From NCBI GenBank assembly GCA_963785035.1, contig CAWATG010000005.1:620001-684000 (forward strand): 64,000 bases of DNA, written 5' to 3'. The notes under the pieces are model-generated. The model searched no databases. It was not told the origin of the DNA and saw nothing but the letters and a program-made list of their open reading frames with translations. This stretch comes from CAWATG01 sp963785035. GTDB lineage: Bacteria; Actinomycetota; Acidimicrobiia; IMCC26256; CAWATG01. Shown here one piece after another: positions 1 to 8,155 of the stretch (position 1 is its first letter; every line of letters begins with the position of its first letter). The position numbers were made by a program, and so were the translations under genes.

Positions 1-674
1 TGGTAGTGCGCCATCGCTACGCGGGCGATGAGCTGGATCTGCTCGTAAGGCTTCTCAGCGCTCAGCCAGGCGATCCACCGCTCGCACATGGCCCGAAGCT
101 GGTCGCCTGGGGGTGGAGGCGTGAAGCGGCTCTCGCTTACCCGGCGATTCTTTGTCCCGATGAAGACCTGGCTCTGCCGGATCGCGCCGGCTTCCGGACC
201 GTCGCTCTCGGTGCCCCGGACGATCTCGGCTTGCAACGAGGCCAACATCCCGAGCGTGATCGGGCGCTCACCTATCCAGCCATACGCGCCGTCGGCGGCA
301 CGGGCGTAGTTCATGACCTCGCGCACGTTGGGCGCTACCTCGGTCTCTTGCTCCTCAAAGGGGAGGACCTCGGCTGCGAACAACTCGGTGAGCTCCGCAT
401 AGGTTCCCTCGAGCGCTGAGGTGCCGATCGCTTCACGACGGGTGGCGATACGCGTTACCAGATGGGGATTGGGGATGAGACTGGCTGCCGCATCGAGGCG
501 ACCGAGCTCCACGTTTGCCTCGCTGACCACCATCCACACGGACCCAGGCAGGTCCACGCGGTCGGGCAGATCTTCCGGGACGAAGGCCCAAGCCTCGTAG
601 TCCTCACCGAAGCGCGCGTCGTGGCCACTGTTGGCGACGACCGATCCGATCGGCGAGTCCCGCAACGACGACAT
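1..674 (-). CDS. Fic family protein, N-terminal part (runs off the left edge)
   Basis: An open minus-strand frame starts at ATG 674 and runs 224 codons off the window, so the end of the protein is not visible. Fic proteins usually transfer AMP from ATP to a hydroxyl of a target protein. Visible landmarks are TSALEG (residues 85-90), which fits the inhibitory-helix motif [S/T]xxxE[G/N], RQSQVFIG (166-173), FTPPPPG (184-190) and QLIARVAMAHY (214-224). The last normally lies just before the HPFxDGNGR active site, which would be off the window. No convincing ribosome site precedes the ATG. It lies downstream of a second Fic gene in the same orientation, with about 315 bp between them. Family assignment is firm; the target is unknown. 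Confidence 0.85.
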   Translation of the reverse strand, partial: MSSLRDSPIGSVVANSGHDARFGEDYEAWAFVPEDLPDRVDLPGSVWMVVSEANVELGRLDAAASLIPNPHLVTRIATRREAIGTSALEGTYAELTELFAAEVLPFEEQETEVAPNVREVMNYARAADGAYGWIGERPITLGMLASLQAEIVRGTESDGPEAGAIRQSQVFIGTKNRRVSESRFTPPPPGDQLRAMCERWIAWLSAEKPYEQIQLIARVAMAHY

Positions 675-698
675 GACTTGGGTTGTAGGTCTCTGACT

Positions 699-749
699 CC
701 AAGTCTCGCGGCTGAAACTTGGAATTACGGTGCTGTAATCCAAGTCTCG
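699..749 (-). promoter_or_regulatory. Inverted-repeat cluster upstream of the first Fic gene
   Basis: The block CTTGGAATTAC (718-728) faces GTAATCCAAG (735-744) across six bases, forming a near-perfect inverted repeat 44 bp upstream of the Fic ATG. CCAAGTCTCG occurs at 699-708 and again at 740-749. This has the look of an operator or promoter for the Fic gene, but no regulator is identified. The rest of 675-989 holds no recognisable gene, only a direct repeat CCTGACAG at 822-829 and 847-854. Confidence 0.4.
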
Positions 750-989
750 GCGGGGTCGTCTGCCCTGGCACTATGTACCCGGTCACGAGGCGGCATGACC
801 CTTGTCAAGCCCCGGTACCCGCCTGACAGGTCGTATTCGGTAGCTACCTGACAGTCGGTGACGGGTTCAGGCGGCGTTGATCCTGCGAGGTCGGCCATAG
901 CCTCGATCTCGGTCACGGTCGCCCTGCCGGGAGCCAGCTGCAGATGCCTCGCGGGACGTCTCGGCGGTCGAACAACGACTCCAGCTCCG

Positions 990-2180
990 TCAGGCCGTCG
1001 ACGCCGGCGCCGTCCCGGCAGCCTCGTGGATGGGCGTCTCCTCGACGACCAAGGGGAGCAGGTTGAGGAGAACCTCCTCACGCGCCGCGTACCCGCCGTC
1101 GCGTTCGACGAGCAGATCAAGTGAGAGCAATTCGTTGAGGTCGCGAGCCAACGTCTTCGACCCACAGGTCGAGTAGGCGGCCGCGAGATCGGGCGTCAGG
1201 CGGGGCAGGTCGCGTTTGGCGACGACCCCCCGCCCAAGGAGGGTGTTCGCTATAAGGCTTCGGCGCTGGCGCATCTCGACGTCACGACCGGTGACCTGAT
1301 CGGCGACGTGCTCGTTCCAGGTCAACCGAACTTGGCGGTCGTAGACGAACTGGAGCTGGTCGGCCAGGCCGGTGACGAAACCCTCGGCGCAGTACTGGAG
1401 GAACGGTCCGACGTCGCCACCGGACTCGCTCGCGTAGCGGAGCTGTCGGTAGTACTCGTCGCGGGTGTCGTTGCAGTGGTTGGAGATCAAGTGCGCGGCC
1501 GACGTGGGCACGCCCGAGGTCACCAGCACTAGATACTCGCACAACCGTGCCGTGCGACCGTTGCCGTCGCCGAAGGGATGGATCCAGGCGAGGTACAGGT
1601 GAGCCAACGACGCCCGGACGACGGCAACAGGCAGACGCATCGGTCCCTCGCCGGCAAAGGCCGGACCGTTGAGCCAGTCACACATCTTCACGAGCAGCTC
1701 TTCGCACTCTTCGAAGTTGGGGGCCCGATACGGCCCGACGACGATGGACTCCTTGCGGAGCACGCCGGGGACGACATGGTCATCGAGGTCGTCCAGTCCC
1801 TCGAGCACAGTCCGGTTGAAGTCTGCGATCAGTGCTGGCGTGAGCACCGGCGGTCTGCCCGCGCCGATCTCGGCGAGCACCCAGTTGTAGGCCCGGACGA
1901 CGTTCTCGACCTCGCGCACCTGGTAGTCGGACGAGGGCGGGATCAGGCGCTTCTCGATGATGGCCCGCACCGTGTCTTCCGAAAGCGTGTTGCCCTCGAT
2001 CGCGGTCGTGGCGTGCGCGCCCTTGGCCAGGGTGATCCTGTGGAGCTGGTCGGCATAGACCTTCGGGAGGGGCACCCGATCACAGGTGGGCGCACTTGGA
2101 TCTCGCCTCGCCGAGGGACATCCAGAACGGGGGACCATCTTGTTGAGCTCGACCGTGTAGCTGATCCAGGGGTGATCCAT
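990..2180 (-). CDS. Fic family protein, autoinhibited class II type
   Basis: A 396-residue Fic protein, predicted to AMPylate a protein target. The active-site loop HPFGDGNGRTAR is complete at residues 201-212. TTAIEGN (58-64) matches the [S/T]xxxE[G/N] inhibitory helix, here N-terminal to the Fic core (class II). The C-terminal third looks like a winged helix. Residues about 17-36 look out of frame: the next frame encodes FWMSLGEARSKCAHL, the expected conserved N-terminal segment, so two compensating single-base indels flank this stretch (about 2075-2140). ATG 2180 begins MDHPWISYTVEL, typical of the family N-terminus. It lies in tandem with another Fic gene to the left. Confidence 0.88.
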   Translation of the reverse strand: MDHPWISYTVELNKMVPRSGCPSARRDPSAPTCDRVPLPKVYADQLHRITLAKGAHATTAIEGNTLSEDTVRAIIEKRLIPPSSDYQVREVENVVRAYNWVLAEIGAGRPPVLTPALIADFNRTVLEGLDDLDDHVVPGVLRKESIVVGPYRAPNFEECEELLVKMCDWLNGPAFAGEGPMRLPVAVVRASLAHLYLAWIHPFGDGNGRTARLCEYLVLVTSGVPTSAAHLISNHCNDTRDEYYRQLRYASESGGDVGPFLQYCAEGFVTGLADQLQFVYDRQVRLTWNEHVADQVTGRDVEMRQRRSLIANTLLGRGVVAKRDLPRLTPDLAAAYSTCGSKTLARDLNELLSLDLLVERDGGYAAREEVLLNLLPLVVEETPIHEAAGTAPASTA

Positions 2181-2194
2181 CAGGTGGATCCTAA

Positions 2195-2293
2195 CCTGTC
2201 CGATCTTCTGTCCGGCCTAAGAATCGTGTGACCAGGAACTATATGACCTTCATCGGCTACTACTTGTCTACTCTTCTGTCCACATATCTGTCC
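2195..2293 (-). promoter_or_regulatory. Candidate promoter/operator region of the second Fic gene
   Basis: The 127 bp upstream of the Fic ATG (2180) hold a minus-strand TATAGT (-10-like, 2243-2238). The heptamer TCTGTCC occurs three times (2207-2213, 2275-2281, 2287-2293), plus CCTGTCC at 2194-2200. Two copies are 12 bp apart, about one helical turn. This suggests a repeated regulator site; the regulator is unknown. Confidence 0.35.
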
Positions 2294-2307
2294 CAGCATC
2301 CGTCCGC

Positions 2308-2874
2308 TCATCGCGTGGGCGTGAGGCAGATCATCAAAGACCCGAAGGCGGCAACGATCCAAGGATGGTGGATCCACGCGCTCGACACGTCGCCGAGGAT
2401 CCCCTCGCCCGTGAGGGTGATGCTGAGCGCCCAGCCGAGCGCGATCGACGCGCCGATCGACGCGGCTCGTTCGGGACTACGCCGCTGCGCGACGACCGTG
2501 GCGGCGACACCGACGATCGTGAGCGCCAGGAGCGCGCTCACCCCTGGCCCGCCGATCGGTCGGTCGAAGACCCATCCTGCGAGCGCGTCGATCAGGACCC
2601 ACCCGACGATCGCGGTCGGTACGACGAAGGCGACGCGAAGAGCAAGGCGTCGTCGCACACCCACGGGCACCGCGCTCAAGAGTTTGTGAGCGGGGTCGTC
2701 GAGGCTCAAGGCCACGGCTGCGGCGATGCCACCGATGATCGCGACCGAGAGTTGCCCGGACATATCACCGTCGCCGACGCGCAAGATCGCGCCGACCGCG
2801 ACCGCTACGGCGATCACAACGCCAAGGGGTGCCCAGTGGACGACCCGTACCGTGTAGCGGAGCTGGTCGGTCAC
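2308..2874 (-). CDS. ABC exporter permease B subunit, module 1 (small membrane protein)
   Basis: A 188-residue hydrophobic protein with about six membrane segments. GTG 2874 overlaps the stop of the preceding permease gene in a GTGA arrangement. It resembles the last gene of module 2 (8789-9463): both carry a short LDDPA motif after two helices (here SLDDPAHKLLSAVP, there TLDDPASVTLAASP). The same place in both operons argues for a conserved second permease or accessory subunit. I recognise no named family. It is the last gene of the sigma/anti-sigma/ABC operon. Confidence 0.7.
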   Translation of the reverse strand: MTDQLRYTVRVVHWAPLGVVIAVAVAVGAILRVGDGDMSGQLSVAIIGGIAAAVALSLDDPAHKLLSAVPVGVRRRLALRVAFVVPTAIVGWVLIDALAGWVFDRPIGGPGVSALLALTIVGVAATVVAQRRSPERAASIGASIALGWALSITLTGEGILGDVSSAWIHHPWIVAAFGSLMICLTPTR

Positions 2875-3832
2875 TGAGGCACTTCGACCTTCGTGGCATT
2901 GTCGGGCATCGCGACGACCTGGGCGGCGATCCCGAGGCCTGCGACCACCAAACCCGACGGCCATGAGCCGGCGTCCCTTGCCGCTTCCGAGCGCGATACC
3001 AACGGCGAGTGCGACGAGCCCGATCAGGTAGACGTCGTGTGCGACGGCGAGAGGCTGGCTCACGAGCGTCCGCTTCCATTCCGCGCCCGATCGGTGCTGC
3101 TCGTCGGGGTCGACGAGGAACCAGTCGGCCGGGAACTTCGTCGGGTTCGTGGCGTCCCCATCGATCGTGACCTCGATCGGCTGGGTCTGGATGGGAACGG
3201 CGTAGATCATCGGCGGCGACTGCCACATCCAGTAGGCGCCGGTGAACAAGAAGAAGATCACGATGCCGACGATGATCGACCGGTGTTCGGCGGCGGAAGA
3301 CGCGCCCGGCGGCGACACCCGCGGCTGCGGCGACCACGAACAGCAGGATGGGTTGGAGGACTTCGGCGATCCCGTGCACGGCAGCATCGGTACGGCCGGG
3401 TTCGTCGCCGACCCACAAACCGCCTTCGATGCGGATACCGACCGCGACCGCGACGACGATCACCGCACCGATCAGGACGAGCGGGAGGAGGCCGAGCATC
3501 CGCGCGGTCGTCCTGGCAGTGCTCTCGAGTGCGGCTTCTTCGGCCAGCGCGGGTCGGTCGTCGCTGCGGCGGTCGCGGCCGCCCGCGAGCACGCCGGCGA
3601 CGAAGATCCCCGCGGCCAGCGGACCGAACGTGACCGAGAACCATTGGTAGTTGCCCGCCTGCCAGTCGGCCCCGCCGCTGGCGTTGGACCCGAACCAGGC
3701 GGTGACGACGAGCCCGATCCACAACGCCGGTCCCCGCAGCGCGCGGCGGGCCTCGGTTCGGGCAAGCGCCACGACGGCGTCTCGACGCACGTTGGGTCGT
3801 GCGGCGCCGATCGTGGACGCGGTGGTCGTCAT
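2871..3832 (-). CDS. ABC exporter permease A subunit, module 1 (frameshifted)
   Basis: An integral membrane protein of about 320 residues, predicted permease for the ATPase encoded just upstream. ATG 3832 overlaps the ATPase stop by 4 bp. The reading frame changes twice: near 3290 (the frame continues as a strongly hydrophobic IIVGIVIFFLFTGAYWMW) and near 2955, after which it reads VVAGLGIAAQVVAM and ends at the stop in 2871-2873. Between the helices lies a long predicted extracytoplasmic loop (IYAVPIQTQPIEVTIDGDA...). Position, topology and coupling support permease; the substrate is unknown. The frameshifts are probably sequencing indels. Confidence 0.7.
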
Positions 3833-4680
3833 GCTCGAGCCTCCGAGTTCGTGAGTAAGAGATAGCCGTCGTCGATGGTGGGGTCGGTGAGCTCGGCGCC
3901 GTCCGGCGGATCACCGACGTTGCGAGTCGTCCCCTCGGCAGTGATCCATGACCGGACGGATCCGGCGCCGCTGTGGTCATCGACCCAGACCCGTCCCGCT
4001 GCGACCTCGGCGAGCGCCCCGGGCGTGCCGGAGAACATCACCCGCCCAGCGAGGATCACCAGCACGCGCTGGCAGAGCGCGGCGACCTCGCCTGTCTGAT
4101 GCGTCGACACCACCACGGTGCCAACAGCCCCGGCATCGGAGAGCAAGGTGCGCAGCCGCAATCGGTAGTCGGGGTCGAGGCCTGCCGCAGGCTCGTCGAG
4201 GACGAGGAGTGGCGGCCGGCCGAGCAGAGCGGCTGCGAGCGCGACTCGCTGTTGGGTACCCCCGGAGAGCCGGCGGATCTTCTTGTGCATCACGTCGCTG
4301 AGTCCGACCGCGTCGAGCACTCGACGGACCTCCTCGCGTCGCGCGGCCCGGTCGGTCATCTCTTTGAGCACCGCTACGTAGTCGACAAGATCGAACACGC
4401 TGAAGCCTCCGTAAAGACCCGGTGACTGAGGCAGGTATCCGAGACTGCGCCGGATCGTCACCCTCTCGCCGGGTCGTGCCGGGTCGAGCCCCAAGAGCCG
4501 GAGGTCGCCGTCGTCGGGTGCGAGCACAGTCGCGAGCATGCGGAGGAGCGTCGTCTTGCCCGCGCCGTTGGGACCGAGAAGCCCCACGACTCCGCCACCG
4601 ATCGTTAGGTCGATGCCGTCGACCGCGCGGGTAGCACCGAACCGCTTCGAGAGTTCCACTGCGTTGATTACGGGCGTCAT
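3829..4680 (-). CDS. ABC transporter ATP-binding protein, module 1
   Basis: A 283-residue ABC ATPase starting at ATG 4680 (MTPVINAVELSKRF). Walker A is GPNGAGKTT, the ABC signature LSGGTQQRVALA and Walker B LLVLDEPAAGLDP, followed by STHQTGEV with the H-loop histidine. These are the features of ABC-2-type exporter ATPases. It is in frame with the upstream anti-sigma reading frame, so the raw sequence reads as one 562-residue protein. The context GTCATGACG is a typical ATGA overlap, and I take the fusion to be an indel artefact. It powers the permeases encoded downstream and is very similar in layout to the ATPase of module 2. Confidence 0.88.
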   Translation of the reverse strand: MTPVINAVELSKRFGATRAVDGIDLTIGGGVVGLLGPNGAGKTTLLRMLATVLAPDDGDLRLLGLDPARPGERVTIRRSLGYLPQSPGLYGGFSVFDLVDYVAVLKEMTDRAARREEVRRVLDAVGLSDVMHKKIRRLSGGTQQRVALAAALLGRPPLLVLDEPAAGLDPDYRLRLRTLLSDAGAVGTVVVSTHQTGEVAALCQRVLVILAGRVMFSGTPGALAEVAAGRVWVDDHSGAGSVRSWITAEGTTRNVGDPPDGAELTDPTIDDGYLLLTNSEARA

Positions 4681-5517
4681 GACGTGCTCCACGGTCGGAC
4701 CTCGGCGCGGCGAACGAAGACGACCGACCGCGGCGATGACCGCAATGGCTCCGAACGCCACCTGGGTGGATTGTTGGTTCACGAAGATCTGTTCGAGCGC
4801 TGTAGCGAGAGGTACATGCCGAGTGCGGGTGAACGCGGCTGCCACGCCCGATGCCCAGCCGAGGGCGAGAACCGACGCGAAACGCGTCGGTTCCATCCGC
4901 GAGGCGCACGCGAGCACGAGCGCACACAAGCCGACGCCCGGCAGCAGCCAGCCAATCACCAACGTGAACCGAACCGGCAACAATGCGCTCGCGACGATGC
5001 CGACCGGGAGTGCGACCCCGAGCACCACAGCCGCGCGCATCAGCACCAGCCTCATCGAGACCAGCGGCGTTGCCGCGGCCAGCTCGCCCGCCGGATCGGT
5101 GTCGGAGCGGAACGCCAGGACCGTGCCGAGCACCGGTGCGAGCGGCGCAAGCGCGAACAGCACTGCCACCGCGGCCCGTGCGCTTCCCGCCGAGGCACCG
5201 ATCGGAACTGCGATCAACGCCAGGACCAACGCCAGCGTTGCCCAGCGCAACGACGGCGCGCCGAGGGTCGTGTGGAGCCACCGGTGACCGCTCCACTCGT
5301 GCGACGGATGGTCGATCCGATCGGCGATCGTCATCCAGATCCGTTCTCGACGGACCTCGCCTTCGCCTTCGCCCGCGGCCGCGTCGATGCGCCGCATCGC
5401 CGCGCGGCACGATTCGCATGCAATGAGATGGGTTTCCAGCGACGTCGCCGCAACCGGGTCGAGCGATCCGTCACCGAAGGCAACGAGTTGCTCGTGTCTT
5501 GCGTGCCAGTCCGTCAT
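4677..5517 (-). CDS. Zinc-finger anti-sigma factor with multi-helix membrane domain, module 1
   Basis: The N-terminus holds a zinc-binding anti-sigma (ZAS) motif HLIACESC (HxxxCxxC, residues 31-38), known to hold ECF sigma factors at the membrane. About six membrane helices follow, an unusually large membrane part. ATG 5517 overlaps the sigma gene stop (ATGA). Near 4740 the correct frame appears to be lost: the alternative frame reads VVFVRRAEVRPWSTS and stops at 4677-4679, matching the end of the module 2 protein (VVMLRRDAFDSVD...). It probably senses an envelope signal or the transporter and releases the sigma factor; that is inference from order and motif. Confidence 0.75.
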
Positions 5518-6050
5518 GCCAATGCCTCCCGGAGGTGGATACGGGCACGGCGCATCCTCGTCTTGACCGTGCCGGTTGGGATTCCGAGGAACGCTGCGGC
5601 TTCTCTCGTGGTGAGCCCGTCGATGACGGTGGCCTGTACGACGGCCCGCAGCTCGGGAGACAACGTGCCCAACGCGACTCCCACGTCACCATGCTCGACC
5701 CGCAGCAGCAGCTCGTCTTCGGCGGATGCGAGACGGTCGTCGTGACGCAGCGACTGCAGTCGCGCGAGCAGCGGCCTCCGGGGCCGGACGTGATGCATGA
5801 GCGTTCGCACTGCGATCCCCCACACCCACGCGCCGACCTCGCCACGAGCTTCGTAACGTTTCGCGAAGCCCCAGATCTTCGCGAAGGTGTCCTGCACGAC
5901 CTCCTCGACGATCTGATGGTCGGAACATCGTCGTGTCAGCCGCGGCACCAGCCACGGCTCATGGCGCAGGTACAGCTCCCGCAATGCCCCACGATCACGA
6001 TCGGCGATCGCAGCCACCAGCTCAGCGTCGCTCCGATCGTCCCGGTCCAC
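5514..6050 (-). CDS. ECF RNA polymerase sigma factor, module 1
   Basis: A 178-residue sigma-70 family ECF factor. Region 2 is visible around DQIVEEVVQDTF-like sequence (SDHQIVEEVVQDTFAKIWGFA) and region 4 around LSPELRAVVQATVIDGLTTREAAAFLGIPTGTVKTRMRRAR, the usual helix-turn-helix. GTG 6050 is used. A GAACCGATCG block lies 34 nt upstream, so transcription may begin at or very near the start codon. It directs RNA polymerase, probably to its own operon, and is held by the anti-sigma encoded immediately downstream with 4-bp overlap. Confidence 0.9.
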   Translation of the reverse strand: MDRDDRSDAELVAAIADRDRGALRELYLRHEPWLVPRLTRRCSDHQIVEEVVQDTFAKIWGFAKRYEARGEVGAWVWGIAVRTLMHHVRPRRPLLARLQSLRHDDRLASAEDELLLRVEHGDVGVALGTLSPELRAVVQATVIDGLTTREAAAFLGIPTGTVKTRMRRARIHLREALA

Positions 6051-6074
6051 ACTTCACTGTGCCACGGACCCCTG

Positions 6075-6084
6075 CGATCGGTTC
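6075..6084 (-). promoter_or_regulatory. Candidate ECF -35 element of module 1
   Basis: On the minus strand this reads GAACCGATCG, ending 24 nt before the GTG of the sigma gene. GAACC resembles the -35 element of many ECF promoters. The same block with one change (GAACCGCTCG) lies at the equivalent place in module 2. A GT...AC -10-like stretch follows in both. Autoregulation is inferred. Confidence 0.45.
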
Positions 6085-6161
6085 ACCGGCCCGCCAGCCG
6101 ATCCTCAAGTGGCGCGTTGTGAGCACGCAGCTCTGCGACCCAGTCGCACTGCAGGAGACGG

Positions 6162-7253
6162 TCAGCTGAGTCGGTAGAGCAGGAACTGTGGGTGTTCCAC
6201 GTCCAGGGTCTCGACGGTCGCGAAACCTGCTTGGGTCGCGTAGTCGCGCATCGTGTCAGGTCGGATCACCGTGCCTGTACCGGCACCACCGTTCTGCATG
6301 CTGACCGCAAGGCAATGCAGGGTGCTGAACGAGTAGAAGAATCGCTCCATCTCGTTTGTCGGCACCGTGAACGTCTCTTCGGTTCGCTCGTCGACCACAA
6401 GCACCGCTCCCGCAGGACCGGCAAGAGTCCGCATCGTCCGGAGAATGCCGACTGGGTCGGGAACGTCGTGGAGCATCTCGATTGCCATGACCAGGTCGTA
6501 GTTGCCAGTGATCGTCGGATCTGCGGCGTCGCGCCGCTCGAACGTGACACGATCAGCGACTCCAGCGTCGGCTGCTGCCCGCTGCGCGACCAGGATGGAC
6601 GCGCTATCGAGGTCGTAACCGTCCACCTCGGCGTTCGTATACGCCCGGGCGATCGTGATCGCCGCCAGTCCTTCACCGCAACCCACCTCGGCGATCCGAA
6701 CCCGCGTGCCCGCATCCAACCTCGCCTGCACGTCGGGTAATGCCGGGAGCCAGTTTTGCGTCAGGTGGTTCACGAACACCGGACGCGTGAATGCCGCTTG
6801 GACGTCGTGAAGATCGAACAGCCCGAACTCGGCACCCGTACCCTCTCGGAACTCCTCGACCATGATGTCGATCGCCTTCGCCACCCATGGCACGACGGCC
6901 GCGCACGCCTTCATGCATGCTTCGCTGTCGTCGTCGAGCAAGACGTGCGCGTGCGCGTTCGGCAACTCGAACTTTCGCTCGTCTGGTGGCTTCGCGGTGT
7001 CGTCGACTTCGACGACACCCGAGACCGCTTGCTGCTCGAGCCATTCCCGTGCGTAACGCGGCGCAATACCGGCGCGAGCGGCAAGCTCCGCAGCGGTGAC
7101 GGGTCCCATGTTCGCGAGGGCCTCGTAGAGGCCGAGCCTGATGCCCAACTCGACGTTCGCGAGTTCCATTGTCGCCAAACACGCACCGAACAAGCTCCCC
7201 GCGAACTCTTCGGCCCGCTGTTCGTCAGCAGCCGTCAACCTGATCGTCGGCAT
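6162..7253 (-). CDS. SAM-dependent methyltransferase with N-terminal winged helix
   Basis: A 363-residue protein. ATG 7253 is chosen because AGGAGGT stands just before it; the open frame extends further upstream without such a site. An N-terminal helix-turn-helix-like region (AAELAARAGIAPRYAREWLEQQAVSGVVE) resembles the dimerisation/wHTH domain of plant-type O-methyltransferases. It is followed by a class I methyltransferase fold with VRIAEVGCGEGLAAITIARAY as the SAM-binding glycine loop and DGYDLD as the acidic ribose-binding residue. The substrate is unknown. It sits between the two sigma/ABC operons and is divergent from the hydrolase at 7388. Confidence 0.8.
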   Translation of the reverse strand: MPTIRLTAADEQRAEEFAGSLFGACLATMELANVELGIRLGLYEALANMGPVTAAELAARAGIAPRYAREWLEQQAVSGVVEVDDTAKPPDERKFELPNAHAHVLLDDDSEACMKACAAVVPWVAKAIDIMVEEFREGTGAEFGLFDLHDVQAAFTRPVFVNHLTQNWLPALPDVQARLDAGTRVRIAEVGCGEGLAAITIARAYTNAEVDGYDLDSASILVAQRAAADAGVADRVTFERRDAADPTITGNYDLVMAIEMLHDVPDPVGILRTMRTLAGPAGAVLVVDERTEETFTVPTNEMERFFYSFSTLHCLAVSMQNGGAGTGTVIRPDTMRDYATQAGFATVETLDVEHPQFLLYRLS

Positions 7254-7387
7254 GGCACCTCCTGTCCAGCGTCGCGTCTGGGAACCTTGACCGGCCCGAA
7301 TAGTAACTGCGGTCCGCGCCAGAACTTCTCCGAGCACCGGGGACTGGGCGGCACGTTGAGGGCGGTGCGTGGCCATAGGATTTCGCC

Positions 7388-7996
7388 GTGGCGACCGTCT
7401 CGAGCGTCAACCTGCGGTCTGGGCTGACCCTGTCGTACGCGGAACAGGGCGAGGCCACGGATGTCGCTCTCGTGTTGTTGCCAGGTCCCACGGACTCGTG
7501 GCGTTCCTACCAGCCGGTTCTCGATCAGCTTCCGCCCTCCTTGCACACGGTCGCGGTGTCGTTGCGCGGCGATGCCGGTCTCCAGGAGTTCGTGCGGTCG
7601 GTCGTGGCGGGTCTGGACGACCCGATCAGCCCAGACCTGGTCCGATCCTTCGTGATCGACACGTCGTCCGATGGTGTCACGCCGGAGTTGCTCGACCGGT
7701 TGATCGACGAGGTCCTCAAGGTCCCGGCACGGGTTTGGACGGAGACGTTTGCCGCGCTGGTCGACTACGACGACATCGTGAGCCTGTCGCTCATTGATGC
7801 ACCAGCACTGCTGATCTGGGGCGAATGCGGCGCCGTGGTCTCGCGGGACATGCAGGACCAGCTGGTGAGCGACATGCCCACGGTCAGGTTGGTCGTCTAC
7901 GCGGGAACGGGGCACACACCGCGCTGGGAAGACCCATCTCGCTTCAGTCGTGACGTCGCGAACTTCGCCGCCCAGCTGTTGCCTGCGCTCGATTGA
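7388..7996 (+). CDS. Alpha/beta hydrolase fold protein lacking the nucleophile segment
   Basis: A 202-residue protein from GTG 7388. The first strands of an alpha/beta hydrolase are present (LSYAEQGEATDVALVLLPGPTDSW, oxyanion region, HTVAVSLRG), as is the C-terminal histidine region (YAGTGHTPRWEDP). Between SLRG (residues 57-60) and LQEFVRSVVAGLDDPIS the usual 70-80 residues with the GxSxG nucleophile elbow are missing. The flanks join in frame, so this is an internal deletion rather than a frameshift. The protein is probably catalytically dead or repurposed. Confidence 0.7.
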   Translation: MATVSSVNLRSGLTLSYAEQGEATDVALVLLPGPTDSWRSYQPVLDQLPPSLHTVAVSLRGDAGLQEFVRSVVAGLDDPISPDLVRSFVIDTSSDGVTPELLDRLIDEVLKVPARVWTETFAALVDYDDIVSLSLIDAPALLIWGECGAVVSRDMQDQLVSDMPTVRLVVYAGTGHTPRWEDPSRFSRDVANFAAQLLPALD

Positions 7997-8032
7997 CAGG
8001 CCTCCGGACCGTCCGTTTGATCGACATACACA

Positions 8033-8080
8033 AGTGGGGCGTCACCGCGACATGCTCATCGCGACGACGCCCCACTGTTT
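8033..8080. terminator. Strong hairpin terminator
   Basis: AGTGGGGCGTC (8033-8043) pairs perfectly with GACGCCCCACT (8066-8076), with an inner CGCGA/TCGCG pair in the loop. GTTTT follows on the plus strand. It lies between the converging hydrolase (ends 7996) and SodC-like gene (ends 8156), so it may serve both. Confidence 0.75.
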
Positions 8081-8155
8081 TCGCACGGTCAGAATGCGAC
8101 TTCCCCCGAGAGGGTCACGCCAAAACCAGTCTCGTTGGCGACGAGACCGGCAGAA

